Assembly: GCA_026182355.1 (NCBI GenBank)
Contig: JAPFBL010000169.1
Location: forward strand, 124,001-188,000
Length of the DNA stretch: 64,000 bases
Reading direction: 5' to 3'
Origin: Hermatobates lingyangjiaoensis
Lineage: Eukaryota > Arthropoda > Insecta > Hemiptera > Hermatobatidae
The position numbers and the translations under genes were made by a program. This document shows, piece by piece, positions 1-11,699 of the stretch. Every line of letters starts with the position of its first letter. Position 1 is the first letter of the stretch. The notes beneath the pieces are model-generated. The model saw nothing but the letters and a program-made list of their open reading frames with translations. It searched no databases and had not been told where the DNA came from.

Positions 1-1494
1 AAAATTACATTCACCAAAAAGGCGTTAAAGTACGATTTCAGTTTTCAGAAAATGTTCTTTGACGCTAAAAGGCCCTTTAAATAGTCATGAAACTTTGACC
101 AAAAATGTAACACAAAATTAGCAAATTATAAACAAAAATCATGAAATTTCAATCACGGTAAAGAGTAATAAAGCTATAAAAACTGTTTGTTTATCCTAGA
201 CTAAGGGATCACTTGCTATACTTGTAAAATTTTTGATTATTCTTTTACATTGTTTACATTGACAGACATTTTTTGAGTCAATCCACTGAAATAAAATTGA
301 TGTTTATAATGGAAAATTGAAATAACTTATTGACTTATATGAGATATAAGAGGAATAATATTTTTATATGTAAAAAATCACCGGCAATAAACAGAATTTT
401 CCTTTGTCTGTCATGGTATGATGAATTTGTCTCACAAAATTCTCTAATTAATCTATATATTGCAACCTTGAACAAAACTTAATATCAGATAACAAATTGT
501 TTGTGTTTATGAATTATAGTATCTTTGCATGACATTGAAGTGTGAGGAATGGATTCTTTCAAGAAAGAGGAGTTATGTTTGTTGACAAATATCCAGTTCT
601 TTCACTATTCTAGTCTAATAGTTCATATTTATTATTTTCAAAAATTAAAATCTCCAAACTGTAAAAGTTTTAAATTATACTGAACAGCTGGCTTTAACTT
701 TGATTTGAGGATGTTAAAACTGGCTAATTTATAACATACTTTTTCTCAATACTGATTCACAGCAACATTATAACAGAGTACAGTACGCACAAAAAAGATA
801 ACACTTGCTCAGAATAAGTTGGTATTTATGGTTCTTGACAAAGGGAAAGAAAAGTAATTTTATTAAATACTAGGAAGCCATAAAATTCGTAGATAATAAT
901 TCTATAGAGCACCAAAAATGTAAAACATAATTCAAAATGGAAAACATTCTTTGAAGAAAAATAAATGTATTATTCAACATCTTAAATTAAAAATGATCTT
1001 AAAACAATATATTTTCTTCGATTTGTTTGATGTTTTTCTGAAAAAATAGGAGTAGTTTTTTGTTTTAAATGGGAAAATTTGTCTTAAATATTCAATATAG
1101 GAGGAGGTCAGGTAAAGTATATAAGACATCCACTGGCTACTGGAACAAAAGTCATGTTCTCCTGTAAGAGATTTTTCGTAACACGAAATCTACCTTTTCG
1201 TTTTTCAAAAATGTTATTACTGCTGTAGTTATACTAATGATATTATATACATCAATGGTGTGATATACAAAAGTAAGCATATATATTTGATAAGTGAATC
1301 AATCACTATTTGTACTACCTACAGGAATGAAAGACTAATAAACAGCTTCCATTTAGACATTTATATCATACTTAAATAAAACATTATATATTATATACCC
1401 AAGAAGTATGATATTATGGTTATTGAAAGTAAAGTTGAGTGTAGGCCACTGCAGATTTTTTGTTTTGTTTAAACACTATTATACGTGTTTGTCA
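1..1494. repeat. Long dispersed repeat, copy A (cut by window edge)
   Basis: This stretch is collinear with 54983-56536 on the same strand. Shared landmarks include AAAATTAC then GTACGATTTC near the start, CATCCTAGACTAAGGGAT, GGAGGTCAG, and GGAATGAAAGACTAA near the end. The copies differ by many substitutions and small indels, so the duplication is old. No open frame longer than a few dozen codons survives in both, and I do not recognise a product. Copy A is truncated by the window start, so the true left end of the family is seen only in copy B. Confidence 0.75.
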
Positions 1495-1564
1495 TTTCTA
1501 TGTTGCATATCGCCTTGACTAACATTCATGTATATCAGGTCTGTTAAAATAAAATACCAAATAA

Positions 1565-2000
1565 TCTGTATATATAAAATACAAAGTTTGTCTGTCTGTC
1601 TGTAACGCTATAAAAATAAAACTGGAGGAATTTAGATACAAAGAAACACATGAATCTTACATCATTTATTTTTTCGGGGTAACTTGAATGCCGTAATTTA
1701 AATTTAATTAATTAAATTTAATTTTAATGCGGTATTTTAATTTTGATGAGGATCCATTTTTGGCATCTGCCACCCATTTTGGCAATTCTCTCCAATCATC
1801 TTCGAATCACGTCAAATAGAGTTTATAACGATCGTAGAGTTCACCTCATTTGTTCAAAAATCTACACACTTAAAGTGACTATTATATATGTTTAAATATT
1901 TTAAATATCTTTATATATGTACAACTCAGTGCCTGTGTCTGTATATATATCCTCTTACAGACTTAGAATTTAATGTTTCGCTTGGCATTGCTAGAAGAAG
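1565..2000 (+). mobile_element. Helitron-like 5' end, uncertain
   Basis: The segment opens with TCTGTATATATAAAATAC followed by TTTGTCTGTCTGTCTG and an A before the TC. This resembles the 5' termini of animal Helitrons and of the Helitron copies at 20807 and 22196 (TC, TATA-rich, then TTTGTCTG). No helicase coding and no CTRR terminus with hairpin was found, so the right limit is a guess. Confidence 0.3.
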
Positions 2001-3110
2001 TAAAAGGTTATTTTATAACTGAAATTTATTTAAATTTCCTCGAGAAAGTTAATGATGTAATTTTGGTTTTGATAACAATTTACTTTCCTAAAATAATAAT
2101 TGTTAACAATTACTAATAATAACGGCAAATCGGGTCGCTAAAATAACTAAAATGGGAATAAAATAACAGACGAGGACAAAGGAGGACTTTAATTTTAGAT
2201 GTTGAAACCTATTACCATTATATTAACTTGTTTTTAATTACACGGAATAATGTACTAATAAATGAAGCATTTTAAGAACTGAAAAATACTAATCAATGCT
2301 ATAATTATAAATATTGCTATAATTATTTATAACAATAACAATCTTGAATATAATTTATATAAAGTATGCTTGGTAAAAATACCTTTTACGGATTTTTTTT
2401 GAGATTTTTGAATCTGTAGATTACATCACAGGGAAAAATATTTCAAAAAAATCGGAAAAAATGAGATTTGGTATGATTTAAAATACTTAATAAGTTAACA
2501 ATATTATGATGTTATCTCTTCAAGAAAGTACTAGGTCTTACATAATGAGTCTTTTAAAACAATATATTGTAACACATTTGTATATCGTTAACTGTAATTC
2601 ATGCAATAGTTACTAAGAAAAGTTCTAAGTTAGTTAATAATTGTTTCCATTGAAGCAAGTAAAGTTCCTCTGCTTTTAATAGGTCTGTGTTTCTGTCGTA
2701 ATGCCTAGTTGGAAACTGTTTGAAATTATCGAGTTGTAAACCAATCTCCTTTCCGGCTCTATGACTGATGAACCACCAGGTCCAACGAACACGTAATTGA
2801 TCATTCAAATAAATTGCTTAGAAAATTGCCGTCTAAATCACTAACAGGTCATTCTCAAATTTTACATTTTCCAGAGAGCCAATTATTTTTCATCCATAAA
2901 TTGAAAAAGTTATTACTGAATTTTGATTCAAGTGTTTTAAAATTGTTGTAGGTAGTATCACAATTACTTATTTTTTTGGCTAACATATCAGGTATGATTT
3001 TAAATATACATCGAAAATGCATTAACCAATGGTTACTTTAAACTTCTTATCTTCATCAGGGTTATTAGCTAGCTTGACTGATCTACCGTCACAAACCTTC
3101 GTTCTAAAAA
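2001..3110. other. AT-rich stretch, nothing recognised
   Basis: No coding, RNA or repeat signature was found. A 69-codon minus frame at 2599-2808 has a normal-looking composition but matches no family I know and shows no splice or start context. Confidence 0.4.
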
Positions 3111-3112
3111 AC

Positions 3113-3310
3113 CATTGTTTTCAAGAACTTAGAGGTTAGATCTGGTGTTCTCCAAGGGGTTGTTGGTCAGTCAGTCAGTCTGATACTCACATGGTGCGTC
3201 GTACATCTTCCTGAATTCCCAACCAGTTTTGAGACCATTGTTTTCAAGACAATAGTGATTAGGTCTAGTGTCCTCCTAAGAGTTGTCGGTCAGTCAGTCA
3301 GTCAGTCTAA
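3113..3310. repeat. Two-copy tandem repeat of about 125 bp
   Basis: The segment starting CCATTGTTTTCAAGA and ending in GTCAGTCAGTCAGTCT occurs twice (about 3110-3180 and 3236-3307). Each copy ends in a short (GTCA)n run. Spacing between copies is about 125 bp. No coding function is seen. Confidence 0.7.
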
Positions 3311-3800
3311 CATTGTTTCCACTCCCTGTAACACTCTACTTAGTCAACCACGCCAATCGATCTTCAAACACATACATATTGAAATGTGTTTAATTGCTAT
3401 TACACTTTACGGCATATCAAACAAAAAGTATAAGTATAATGGCTTTATTCTAAATATAACTATTTTTTATAAATAAAACTTAATATGTATTCTGTATGTT
3501 ATATATATATATATAATATTTTAAATACATTTGTAAACAACCATTAGAGCTTGTGTAGTAAAACATTCTCCACAACTTTCTTTTGAGTCGTTTTAAAGGA
3601 ACCCTTGGACGTTAATTCTACAAGTAAACCTTCCATCACCCATTATTTTAATTAAAACCATTAAATAAAATTAGTAAGTTTTCATACATTTTAAATACCA
3701 AAAAATGTTCTTAATCTTAATGGGGCGATATTTTTGAATGTTTTGTAACAACATTTATATTTTGTAGGTTGATAAAACAACCAGCTACATCGAACGGCCT

Positions 3801-3848
3801 TAGACCTGAAGACGATTGTAACTGGAAATTAGAGAATGTAAGTGTTTT
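3801..3848 (+). ncRNA. Degenerate hammerhead-like unit, AATT family
   Basis: CTGAAGAC is followed by a poor hairpin and GGAAATTAGAGA then TGTAAGTG. This matches the downstream arm of the AATT-type units elsewhere (GAAAATTAGAGACTGTAAGTG with gaps). Stem II is not well formed, so it is probably inactive. Confidence 0.4.
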
Positions 3849-3964
3849 TCCTTTTATTTGTTTTTTTATTGATTATGTTACATATTTAGATTGATAGCCT
3901 ATGTATATATCTATATAGATGCAGAAAAATCAAATTAATAAATCATATATATATATATATATAA

Positions 3965-4075
3965 ATAATTCACATAAAAACGTGAAATAACAAACAACGA
4001 TCAAACCACAATATGAAAATAGGAAAACAAGACTAAGATCTTTCAACCGTAACAAGCGGTCTTCGTTTTGAAACC
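3965..4075 (-). ncRNA. AGATCT-type hammerhead arm, core truncated
   Basis: Read on the minus strand this is the familiar arm with CGGTTGAAAGATCTTAGTC and a tail toward GTGAAAT, ending in (TA)n on the left. The CTGANGA box is lost because the sequence breaks at the junction with the RT fragment at about 4070. It forms the left arm of a unit whose right arm is 4601-4680. Confidence 0.6.
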
Positions 4076-4096
4076 GCTGTTAAGCTCAATATTGCC

Positions 4097-4545
4097 TAGA
4101 CATGTTAAATGGTATAGATATGTTGACTATATACTATGCATCTGCCCTAGTTCTATAAATAAAGATGCTTTCCTCATAAAATTAAATTTATTAGTGCCGC
4201 AATCCAACCCACAATAGAAGAAGAAGTAAGTGGTAATTTGCCCTTCTTAGATGTCCTGATCCATAGATTCCCTTTAAAGAGTTACGCTTTAGTGTGTATA
4301 GAAAACCTACGAATGTCCTGCATATGTTCACTTTTATTCTTCCCATCCAAAAAATGTCAAAATTTCTGTTTTTATAAATATGTTTTTGAGGGTGTTAAGA
4401 GCGTGCTCTCCTGAATTCCTTAATGAAGAGATTAACAACATTAAGTCAATTGCCCTATCATTAAAATACCTCCTCTTATATCGATTTAGCTTTGAAATGT
4501 GCTAAAAAAAACTTTCTCTAATACTTCAACAGAGCCCCATTCATT
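4097..4545 (+). pseudogene. Penelope-like element RT fragment
   Basis: In three broken frames it reads WYRYVDYIL near 4110, then LPFLDVLIHRFPLKSYA near 4238, then a stretch resembling VYRKPTN...HFFS, and MFLRVLRACSPEFLNEEI near 4380. These blocks, in this order, are the palm, FLDV and thumb-side motifs of PLE reverse transcriptases. The catalytic YVDD reads YVDY: the second aspartate is replaced by tyrosine, a one-base GAT to TAT change. Frameshifts separate the blocks. The fragment lies between an inverted pair of AGATCT-type ribozyme arms, so it is an internally deleted element body. It is non-functional. Confidence 0.8.
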
Positions 4546-4600
4546 GTCAAATTCCATAATTTTACGTATCATGACTCATTAGTGTTTCAGTTGGGCTTTT

Positions 4601-4643
4601 GACTCTGACGAAGACCGCTTGTTACGGTTGAATGATCTTAGTC
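4601..4643 (+). ncRNA. Hammerhead-like ribozyme, AGATCT family
   Basis: Stem I is GACT against AGTC. The core is CTGACGA plus an extra A, stem II is GACCG/CGGTT with a 7-nt loop, then GAA. Stem III reads TGATCT instead of AGATCT here, so dimer pairing is weakened by the mismatch. It is the right arm of the unit around the RT fragment. Confidence 0.65.
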
Positions 4644-4689
4644 TTGTTTTCCCACTGTCATATTGTGGTTGATCATGTATATATATGTA

Positions 4690-4859
4690 TATATATATAT
4701 ATATATGGTATAAATAGGCAGCAGATCCTTTTTTAAACAGGTATCATTAAAATTAACCGCAGTCTCGGCATTCACGATCTTAAGAGTGAGAGATTCGATC
4801 CTACGAACTAACCTCCTGCTAACAGGGTTCAACTGGAAAAGGAATTGGCCAAGTGAAAT
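4690..4859 (-). pseudogene. PLE N-terminal coding fragment ending in (TA)n
   Basis: The minus strand reads LGQFLFQLNPVSRRLVRR, IESLTLKIVNAETAVNFN, then CLKKDLLPIYTIYIYI running into a (TA)n block. This is the PLE N-terminal region upstream of the RT. Five other fragments here share the pattern RRxExLSxKxxNAEAAxxFN...LLPxYTN and also stop at the same codons. The open frame after the motif is only the microsatellite. Confidence 0.75.
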
Positions 4860-4903
4860 GTTAAATTAAAATCGATGACTCATGCTTAGTCATTGCTATA
4901 AAT

Positions 4904-5182
4904 AGATTAAAAGGACTAGTACAGGTTAATATAAAGAGAAGGTCAAAGGTCAATAATGAACAATAAACAAGCGGTTAGAATAAAAGAGTTGAAAGGTCAA
5001 CGGTATAACTGGACTAATAGAGAATAAATAGATTAAGAAAATAAATATCTTAATCTATTTATTCTCTATTAGTCCAGTTATACTGTTGACCTTTCAACTC
5101 TTTTATTCTAACCGCTTGTTTCTTGTTCATTATTGACCTTTGACCTTCTCTTTATATTAACCTGTACTATCCTTTTAATATA
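4904..5182. repeat. Near-perfect palindrome
   Basis: The left arm (about 4904-5038) and right arm (about 5046-5182) are reverse complements with few mismatches, centred near 5041 in an A/T-rich loop. The arms contain repeated AAGGTCAA-type words and ACAAGCGGTT, the latter resembling the AGATCT ribozyme stem II region (ACAAGCGGTC). It is probably another head-to-head dimer of a PLE-derived unit that has lost its ribozyme core. Confidence 0.75.
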
Positions 5183-5195
5183 TATTTATATAATA

Positions 5196-5475
5196 TTAGT
5201 GGTTTGCACAGAGGCAACGTGCTTGCCTCTGCACAAGCAGATCCAGGGTTCCATACTCCCTCTGGTCTTCCACTTATTCATACGGGAGGTGAATAAATAC
5301 GAGAACGTCATCCCTCGGAGAAGACGTTAAGCTGTTGGTCCTAATCCTGTACGACGTCAGGCTTGTTGATGATCCCTATTCTAAATATATTTAGTTAGCC
5401 AAACTTGAGGGTTCTCAATGTAGGCTCATGCATTCCTAAAATGGGGGCTGACAATTTCTAAATTGCCCACGATTA
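5196..5475 (+). mobile_element. tRNA-derived SINE, family S1
   Basis: It matches the better copy at 11090-11400: AACGTGCTTGCCTCTG, a B-box-like GGGTTCCATACTC, GGGAGGTGAATAAAT, CATCCCTCGGAGAAGACGTTAAGC, and AATATATTTAGTTAGCCAAA. The A box is poorly preserved. Transcription by RNA polymerase III is the known mode for such elements; this copy looks dead. Confidence 0.6.
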
Positions 5476-5639
5476 CCCCCCTTAGAACAGCACTAAAAGG
5501 TAAAAGCCTTATAAGTGTGAGCACTGGAAACAAAAACCTGTTTTTAAAGACTTATAAAGGACGCTTGAAAATTATTTAACAGTTAGACTATGTAAAGCAA
5601 TAACATTTTTATCGCCTAATTGAATATTATATTGTATAC

Positions 5640-7130
5640 AGAGTAAATGAAACGCAAAATTTTCATAAAAATTATTTATAAGAAACAAGAAATTTAATAG
5701 GTGTATTAATTTTTTTACAAATTTTCATAAAAAGCAACAAATATAATAGATGTATTAATTGTTTACAAATGTTCAAAACGTCTACCTTCAACTGCAATAC
5801 AATCACAACATCTTTTGACAACACTGTGTGACATACTTTCTGGAAAGTTTCTTGTGAAGTGTGATTCCATTTTCCCCCATTTTTTGCTTACTAAATGTTT
5901 TCTTGCCACCGTGCATTGTCTGAATAAATAATAAAAAGTACATAATTTTGTGAGATTTGAACAGACGAACTTTGCATTGGAAGTCCAGTGCTCTACAACC
6001 TGGGCTATGGAGGCTTTCTTGTAATACAAGTACAAAACCTGATATAAATAACGTAAATTTTGTATAAGTCAACTAAAGATGAAGCCTTAGATGTTGGGCA
6101 GAGTTAAAACTTGGAATTCCTGTTAATTTCAATTTACGCTGGATTATTCAAATCAATATTAAAGAAAACAGCGAGTAATATATGATTTTACCAATAGCGG
6201 CATTAAAAGAAAGAAAAATGAAAAATCATTTGTTTCAACATAACTCAGGTAAAATTACAGACTTCAGATGTAAAATTTATTTTTGTTATAGAATGAAACC
6301 TAACCAGTTTTTTTTCTATAAAAAATCTTAGTCCAATTTTTGGAATCTTATTGTTTAGACATTTTTTTTTATTGCACGTATTTACTTTTAATTCCTGGCT
6401 CTACTCTCTGCGCCAATGGGCTTCCAAACATAAGTATGCATTTAAAAAAGGAGCTCCTGCCATATGGATGAGAAATGCTGATTCACTGTGCTTATATGAT
6501 AAAGCAAGACTAATAACTAATGAGCTTTACGATAAAGTCATTGTTTGTAAAATTATCGCATCACGGTTTTAAGGGGAAATAGTTTTAATTCAATGATTGA
6601 AATTTATTTTATCTAAAGTGGGAAACATTTCTTTTTCAAGGATTCAATTTTCAATTCAGTTAGCTCAAAGTCTCAAGGAGAGACTCTACAGAAATTTTTA
6701 GTCCATATAGGAAAATCAGTATTTCAATGTGGCCAATTACATATTGCTCTTAGGAGAGTCATTTAGAGTTTATCTGCGTTTACGTCAACATGATTGTATT
6801 AAAAAGGAAGGTGATGGATGACCCAATATGTTATGGGTAGTCTAGTTGTTAATAAAAAGACACGTTCGTTTAAATCTAAGTCTGTTGCATTTTCAATAAT
6901 AAGGGTTATTATGATGAAAAGTATGAAAGTTATGACGTCAAAACAAAATCAAATAAAATAACATAACAAAAGTCATCGCAAAGCCTATTGCTTGCAAAAG
7001 TAAATGAACAATGCTAAACACTGACTTGCATATAATAAATGCACCTGCTACATTTGTTGTTTTTCAGAAATAGTTTTTATTAAAGTTTGCAATTCAGATG
7101 TTTTTGGGACACCCTCTATATTATACAATC
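5640..7130 (-). mobile_element. Mariner-like DNA transposon relic, uncertain
   Basis: At 5770-5860 the minus strand reads FPESMSHSVVKRCCDCIAVE then GRRFEHL and a stop. This resembles the C-terminus shared by many mariner-like transposases whose proteins end in xxFEHL. About 1.3 kb away, at 7098-7125, the plus strand has TTTTTGGGACACCCTCTATA, which looks like a mariner-type terminal repeat (GGGTGTCCCAAAA on the minus strand). The distance suits a 1.4-kb element. The coding region between is destroyed. Confidence 0.35.
5945..6016 (-). other. tRNA-like relic (Gly-TCC-like)
   Basis: The minus strand has GCCTCCATAGCCCAGG, TTGTAGAGCACTGGACTTCC and GTTCAAATC, resembling the D arm, an anticodon arm with TCC in the loop, and the T loop of a tRNA. 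The 3' acceptor half does not pair with the GCCTCCA start and the T stem is imperfect. I treat it as a tRNA pseudogene or SINE head, not a working gene. Confidence 0.45.
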
Positions 7131-8710
7131 AATAAGTTTGTATTGTATAATATATGATGATCACCAGCATGTATTATGGTTGTCCAGTGAATGTATTGCA
7201 ATAAAAAATCTTTTTTTGAGCCATGATTCATTTTGATAGTTTGTTAGAAGTTACACCACTCTAAGTGTGGTGCCTTTTAGCATAACTAATTAAAGGATAT
7301 GTGGTTCTTAGTATGTTTAAGAGCTCATTGTTTTAGGTAATATTGGAGCATAGAAATGAAATTTTCTCGTTGTTTATAATAATATGACTACTGTTATTTT
7401 ACCACAAACACCTTTATTGAACAAACATCCAATATCATATTAGGTATTATCCTGCTACGAACATTTCTCAAACGAGTATTACAACATTAAAAATGACAAA
7501 TACTCCACCTGTATTAATATGAGAATTTCAAGTAAACATGAATCGTCATAATAGAGAACAAACCTTTAAAATTATGTTTAACCAAGTAGAAAAATTTGAA
7601 GTCTTAAAAATTACTTTTCTTTAATTCTTGAATATGGCAGAAGCTCATGATAGACGCTTTCGAAACATTTGAATCAACAGAGATGATTAATCCATGAACT
7701 ATAGGATAGATTACAATAATATTCTAAGAAGTGTTAGCTAAAGGATAGATTGCAATGATATTAAAATAAGAATTAACGAAACAAGTACTGTGTGAAAGCG
7801 TAATAATGATTTCTCTAGATGATTAATAACTTTTTATTAAAAAAAAAACTGTAGATTTCGAATAATCACAAAATAAAACTGAATCACGTATTTACATTTC
7901 TTCTTATTTTAAATTGTATATGTAACCTATATATTTTAAATTTGTTAAAATAATATGTAAACAATGATTTTGATTACTAATCCGGTGTTATATTTCATTG
8001 TCCTGCCAATATAGTCAGGTAATCAATGAATTACTGAATTAATGGACTAGGCAACAAAGTCAACATTTGGTAGAGCGTATGAAGTTGATTTCTTTTTTAA
8101 TTATCAAAAAAAAGATAACAGAACATGTTTTAATCATTTTTTTATTTAAATCACAATCGTTATAAATTTATATGTGAAACTTATATGTGAATGTGTAAAT
8201 GTGTCAAATTTATATGTTATTTATATTTTTATTTTGGGATATGGACATTAGGAAGAGTGAAAATGACAACTATTTCAACTAATTGTCAAAATATTGCCTC
8301 CCAAAGGCTGCCAAGGCTGGAAGAATTCCAATTACTTTGTTTAATTCAATGATCCAAAAACTGAATTGTAATCAAAACATAATAAATAAGTGACTGAATA
8401 AGAACTCCAGGTTTTCTGGAGAAAAATAAGAAAACCCAACAAATGTTATTACTGAAAAAATAACTATGTTAAAATTAAATGGAATGACACTGGTTTAATT
8501 CTTAAGCCAGTATGAAACGAATTCCATCGAATATAATAAATAATTCAACGCAATTTTAGGATAAAAGGTTTTTAAATTTAGATTTGTTCAAGGTTTTTTC
8601 GCAATTAAAAAAAAACCTTAAAAGAGAATTATCTAAAGTAGTGTTTGTCTTTTATGACAATAAAAAAGTATACAATAAATAAAAGGCTCCAAAAAAAAGA
8701 AATACACTGT
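7131..8710. other. AT-rich stretch, nothing recognised
   Basis: No coding or repeat signature beyond low-complexity A/T was found. Confidence 0.4.
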
Positions 8711-8717
8711 AATCGTA

Positions 8718-8808
8718 TACGTGAAATAGTTTAATCAACGTTCAAACCACAATAAGAAATGAGAAAAAAGACAAAGATATTTCAACCGGAACAAGCAGTC
8801 TTCGTTAC
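8718..8808 (-). ncRNA. Degenerate AGATCT-type hammerhead arm
   Basis: On the plus strand: GTGAAATAGTTTAATCAACG, CAAACCACAATAAGAAATGA, then GATATTTCAACCGGAACAAG and CAGTCTTCGT. This matches the left arm of AGATCT-type palindromes with many substitutions. The CTGANGA box is gone. Confidence 0.5.
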
Positions 8809-8829
8809 TAACCGAAGATGTAGGAGAGG

Positions 8830-10080
8830 GAGGGAAAAGAGGTATTTTAAAGGGTGTAAAATGCAGGAAAGGACAATAATCCAGGGAGAGATGTTAGGGT
8901 AAACAAACGAGTACAGAAAGAAAAAGAAAATAACAATCCGCTAGCTGTCAACCATCTCAGATGAGGCTATTGCCCCCATCAGGATAGAGTCAAGTTTGAA
9001 TAAACCGTTACTAATGTTTACAATATTTGTCTATTAAATTTAATCAGGGGGGATTCGATAATATTTCTTAAAAACACCAATTTTTCATAAGTAATCATTT
9101 TAACTCCGGTCCAATTAATATGATGATTTACATTATTTACATGCAAGAATAAGGTGCTACTTTTTTCACGTCTACTTACGTTTTATTGGTCTTATTTAAC
9201 GAGGTGTCTTTAATGATTTACCATTTTCACTAATAAAAATTTTATGCAACTTTTGCATGGCATTTTATACATACCACTACAATCCAGTTCCCTGAGAGAG
9301 TTTGATATTATCATATTGCCAACGTTATTACGTGTAAATGACAAGATTTTATTGTGAAATCTTGTTATGAAATAATGTGTAAAGGCTGTAAAAAAGTTCA
9401 CAGGGAATTATTGTGATGCTACGAACATTGATATTCCTTAAGAAGAAATAAAGATAATGCAACAGAATTGCCAGCGAATAGTATTAACGTTTACTGAAGC
9501 AAGAGCTATACCTAGAAAACAATATCATTAATCATGAAAAGCTTTGGAAATACTACACGTTAAAGGCACCAGTTATTTTTTAACTATTGAACTGATATTG
9601 CTAATTTATATAATATTTGCTAATGTTGAAGTTTTGATTTTTCTGTTAGTGTAATTTTATAATATTTAGTAAAAATTGGTTTATTGGTTGGTATCATTGT
9701 TTATTAGTGTAACATTCGCTTTAAAACTGGACATTGTGCTGAACAGTTTGCAACATTTTAATCCAAAGAGTATATTTGTAATTCTAACTTGTTATTAGCG
9801 TCACCAACTAAAGAGGTCACTGTTTTTATTCATATCGCTATCATTTCACATGTTCTACCAGCATCAGATTAATTTATTTAGCTCTTTCTTCTTTCTGGTA
9901 TCCTATTATTGTTTGGTCCATAGAAAGTCAAATGTATACCCGTTGCCTATATTATTGAGCTTTTGGATGAATAGTAACAGATCAATTGGTATCAATTTTC
10001 ATATTAAAATTGTTTAACATAAAAAAAAAAAGGTTAACAGCCATTTTTAACGGACGCCGTGATCTATTCAATGTACAATG
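8830..10080. other. No feature recognised
   Basis: AT-rich DNA without a supportable gene or repeat. Short minus frames (for example 9210-9401) have no family resemblance. Confidence 0.4.
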
Positions 10081-10093
10081 ACTTTTGAATACA

Positions 10094-10151
10094 CATCCAG
10101 TCATACACACACACTCGCTCACACATACACACACACTCACTCACTCACACA

Positions 10152-10223
<72 letters not shown>

Positions 10224-10312
10224 TACACACACACACACACATACACACACTCTCACACACACACACACACACACACAACACACACATACACACACACACA
10301 CACACACACTAC
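10094..10312. repeat. (CA)n microsatellite
   Basis: About 220 bp of almost pure CA with CT and TACA interruptions. Long histidine/threonine frames here are only translation of the repeat. The flank ending CACATCCAGTCA recurs at 11590-11610 beside a shorter CA run. Confidence 0.95.
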
Positions 10313-10351
10313 ATTAAATTTACTTACTTATGATTAATTCTGTACTGATGT

Positions 10352-10475
10352 AGCTCCGAAGATGTCTACAGATATAGATGACACTTTGGCTTAAAGGTGA
10401 TTTACTATTTGACGCTAGACCGAATCTCGGTAAAAAAAGAAAAATAGTGTAAATATATGTGATCGATATAAGAAA
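10352..10475 (+). ncRNA. Degenerate ACGT-type hammerhead unit and tail
   Basis: CCGAAGATGTCTACAGATAT then TTGGCTTAAAGGT, GCTAGACCGAATCTC and AAAGAAAAATAGTG. This is the arm seen at 41711-41905, where the core is CTGAAGAT, stem GTCTA, GAAACGTCGGCTTAAAG. Here GAAACGTC is destroyed, so it is inactive. A third copy of the tail lies at 56545-56635. Confidence 0.5.
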
Positions 10476-11089
10476 ATTGCTACCATGATTAATACGATTT
10501 GATCATTCAGTAAATGTGATTATCATTGATACCCCAAGAAAACTTAACAAGTTGTGAGAAAACATATCAATTTATTTAAACAGTTTGAACTTTTAATAAC
10601 CTAAAAAATGTCTATATTCCATTTGACATCAGTATGCACAACGCTTTTTTTCTATAAAATAATTTTAATTTTCGGCTAAAACTCTATAGTTTATGGTAAA
10701 AGATGGGAGTTTATGATAACGTATGAGCAATAAAGTGGTATTATCATCCTGCATTATGCTACAAAAGCTATATGGTTTGCTTACATGATATTTTCGTTTG
10801 ACATAAGCGGTGACGTGTATAGTGCACAAAAACGTTTAGATGTACTTCTATTCATAGATATTGCTGTAATATTAACTGCAAAGTTAAAACTCTGTTGGAC
10901 TATAGTTTATAATAGTAGAATGGAGCTTGAGATCACATATGGACATTAAAATTGTTTCTCATAATGTAATATTGTGCAAAAACAATACAGTTTGCCTACA
11001 ATAAGAGGGTTGTGTTTGGTTATAATATGATTTCATTAAGCAAACTCAGTTACCTAAACAATGTACAATGTAGTTAGTAGTTAGTTTAC

Positions 11090-11400
11090 GAGAGGCCAAG
11101 TTAGCTCAGTGGCAACGAGCTTGCCTCTGAACTGAGTCTGGTGTTTCATACTCAGTCAAGCCCTCGATTTATGCATGTGAGAGGTGAATCAATCTGAGCA
11201 CGGTTGTCCCTTGGAGAGGGCGTTAAACCGTCGGTCCCGAGCCTGCACGATGTCAGGTATTCCCAACATCGTAAAGATTCTTACCCTAAATACACTTGAG
11301 TTAGGCAAAAGTTAGTACTCCCAACGTAGAATCAAGGAAGATCAGCATGGGAGGGCTGACTTCGTTAGTCCCTCAGACCTCAAAAAAAAAAACAAAAACA
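11090..11400 (+). mobile_element. tRNA-derived SINE, family S1, best copy
   Basis: The head carries an A box (TTAGCTCAGTGG) and a degenerate B box (GGTGTTTCATACTC) at normal tRNA spacing. The body contains CCCTCGATTTATGC, GAGAGGTGAATCAATCTGAG, CCTTGGAGAGGGCGTTAAAC and CCCTAAATACACTTGAGTTA, and the element ends in an A-rich tail with AAAAAC units. Relatives in the window are 5196-5475, 18245-18530 and 47535-47710. An internal polymerase III promoter is expected; mobilisation would need a LINE partner, which cannot be named. Confidence 0.8.
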
Positions 11401-11699
11401 AAAAAAAACAAATAAAGAAGTTTATGTTAATAGAATAGCGCTTGTGGTCCTATATCGGCAACGAAGTTGTAGTCTCATACTTCATTATTGTAAAAAATTA
11501 TGCATTTTTTTTACAATAAGAGAACCACTATTGATTATTATATCAATTTTTTAAACAGACGCGGTGACCTATACAGTGTTCACAAACGTCTGTATACACA
11601 TCCAGTCACACTCACACACCATGTGGATATTCCACATGCACACACACATACGCCCTCACGCTTACAGATATCATTAAACAAAATTTAAACTCTCAAAGG

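Noticed and set aside
2599..2808. 69-codon minus frame with many charged residues
   Set aside because: No recognisable family, splice signal or neighbour. Frames of this length are expected by chance in 64 kb.
5945..6016. Functional tRNA-Gly gene
   Set aside because: The acceptor stem does not pair and the T stem is imperfect, so it is kept only as a relic.
6351..6572. 73-codon plus frame (RQWASKHKYAFKKGAPAIW...)
   Set aside because: Looks protein-like but matches no domain I know, and no second exon was seen.
10078..10333. Open frames of His/Thr repeats
   Set aside because: They are translations of the (CA)n microsatellite. The frames at 28577-28804 are the same case for (CT)n and (CA)n.
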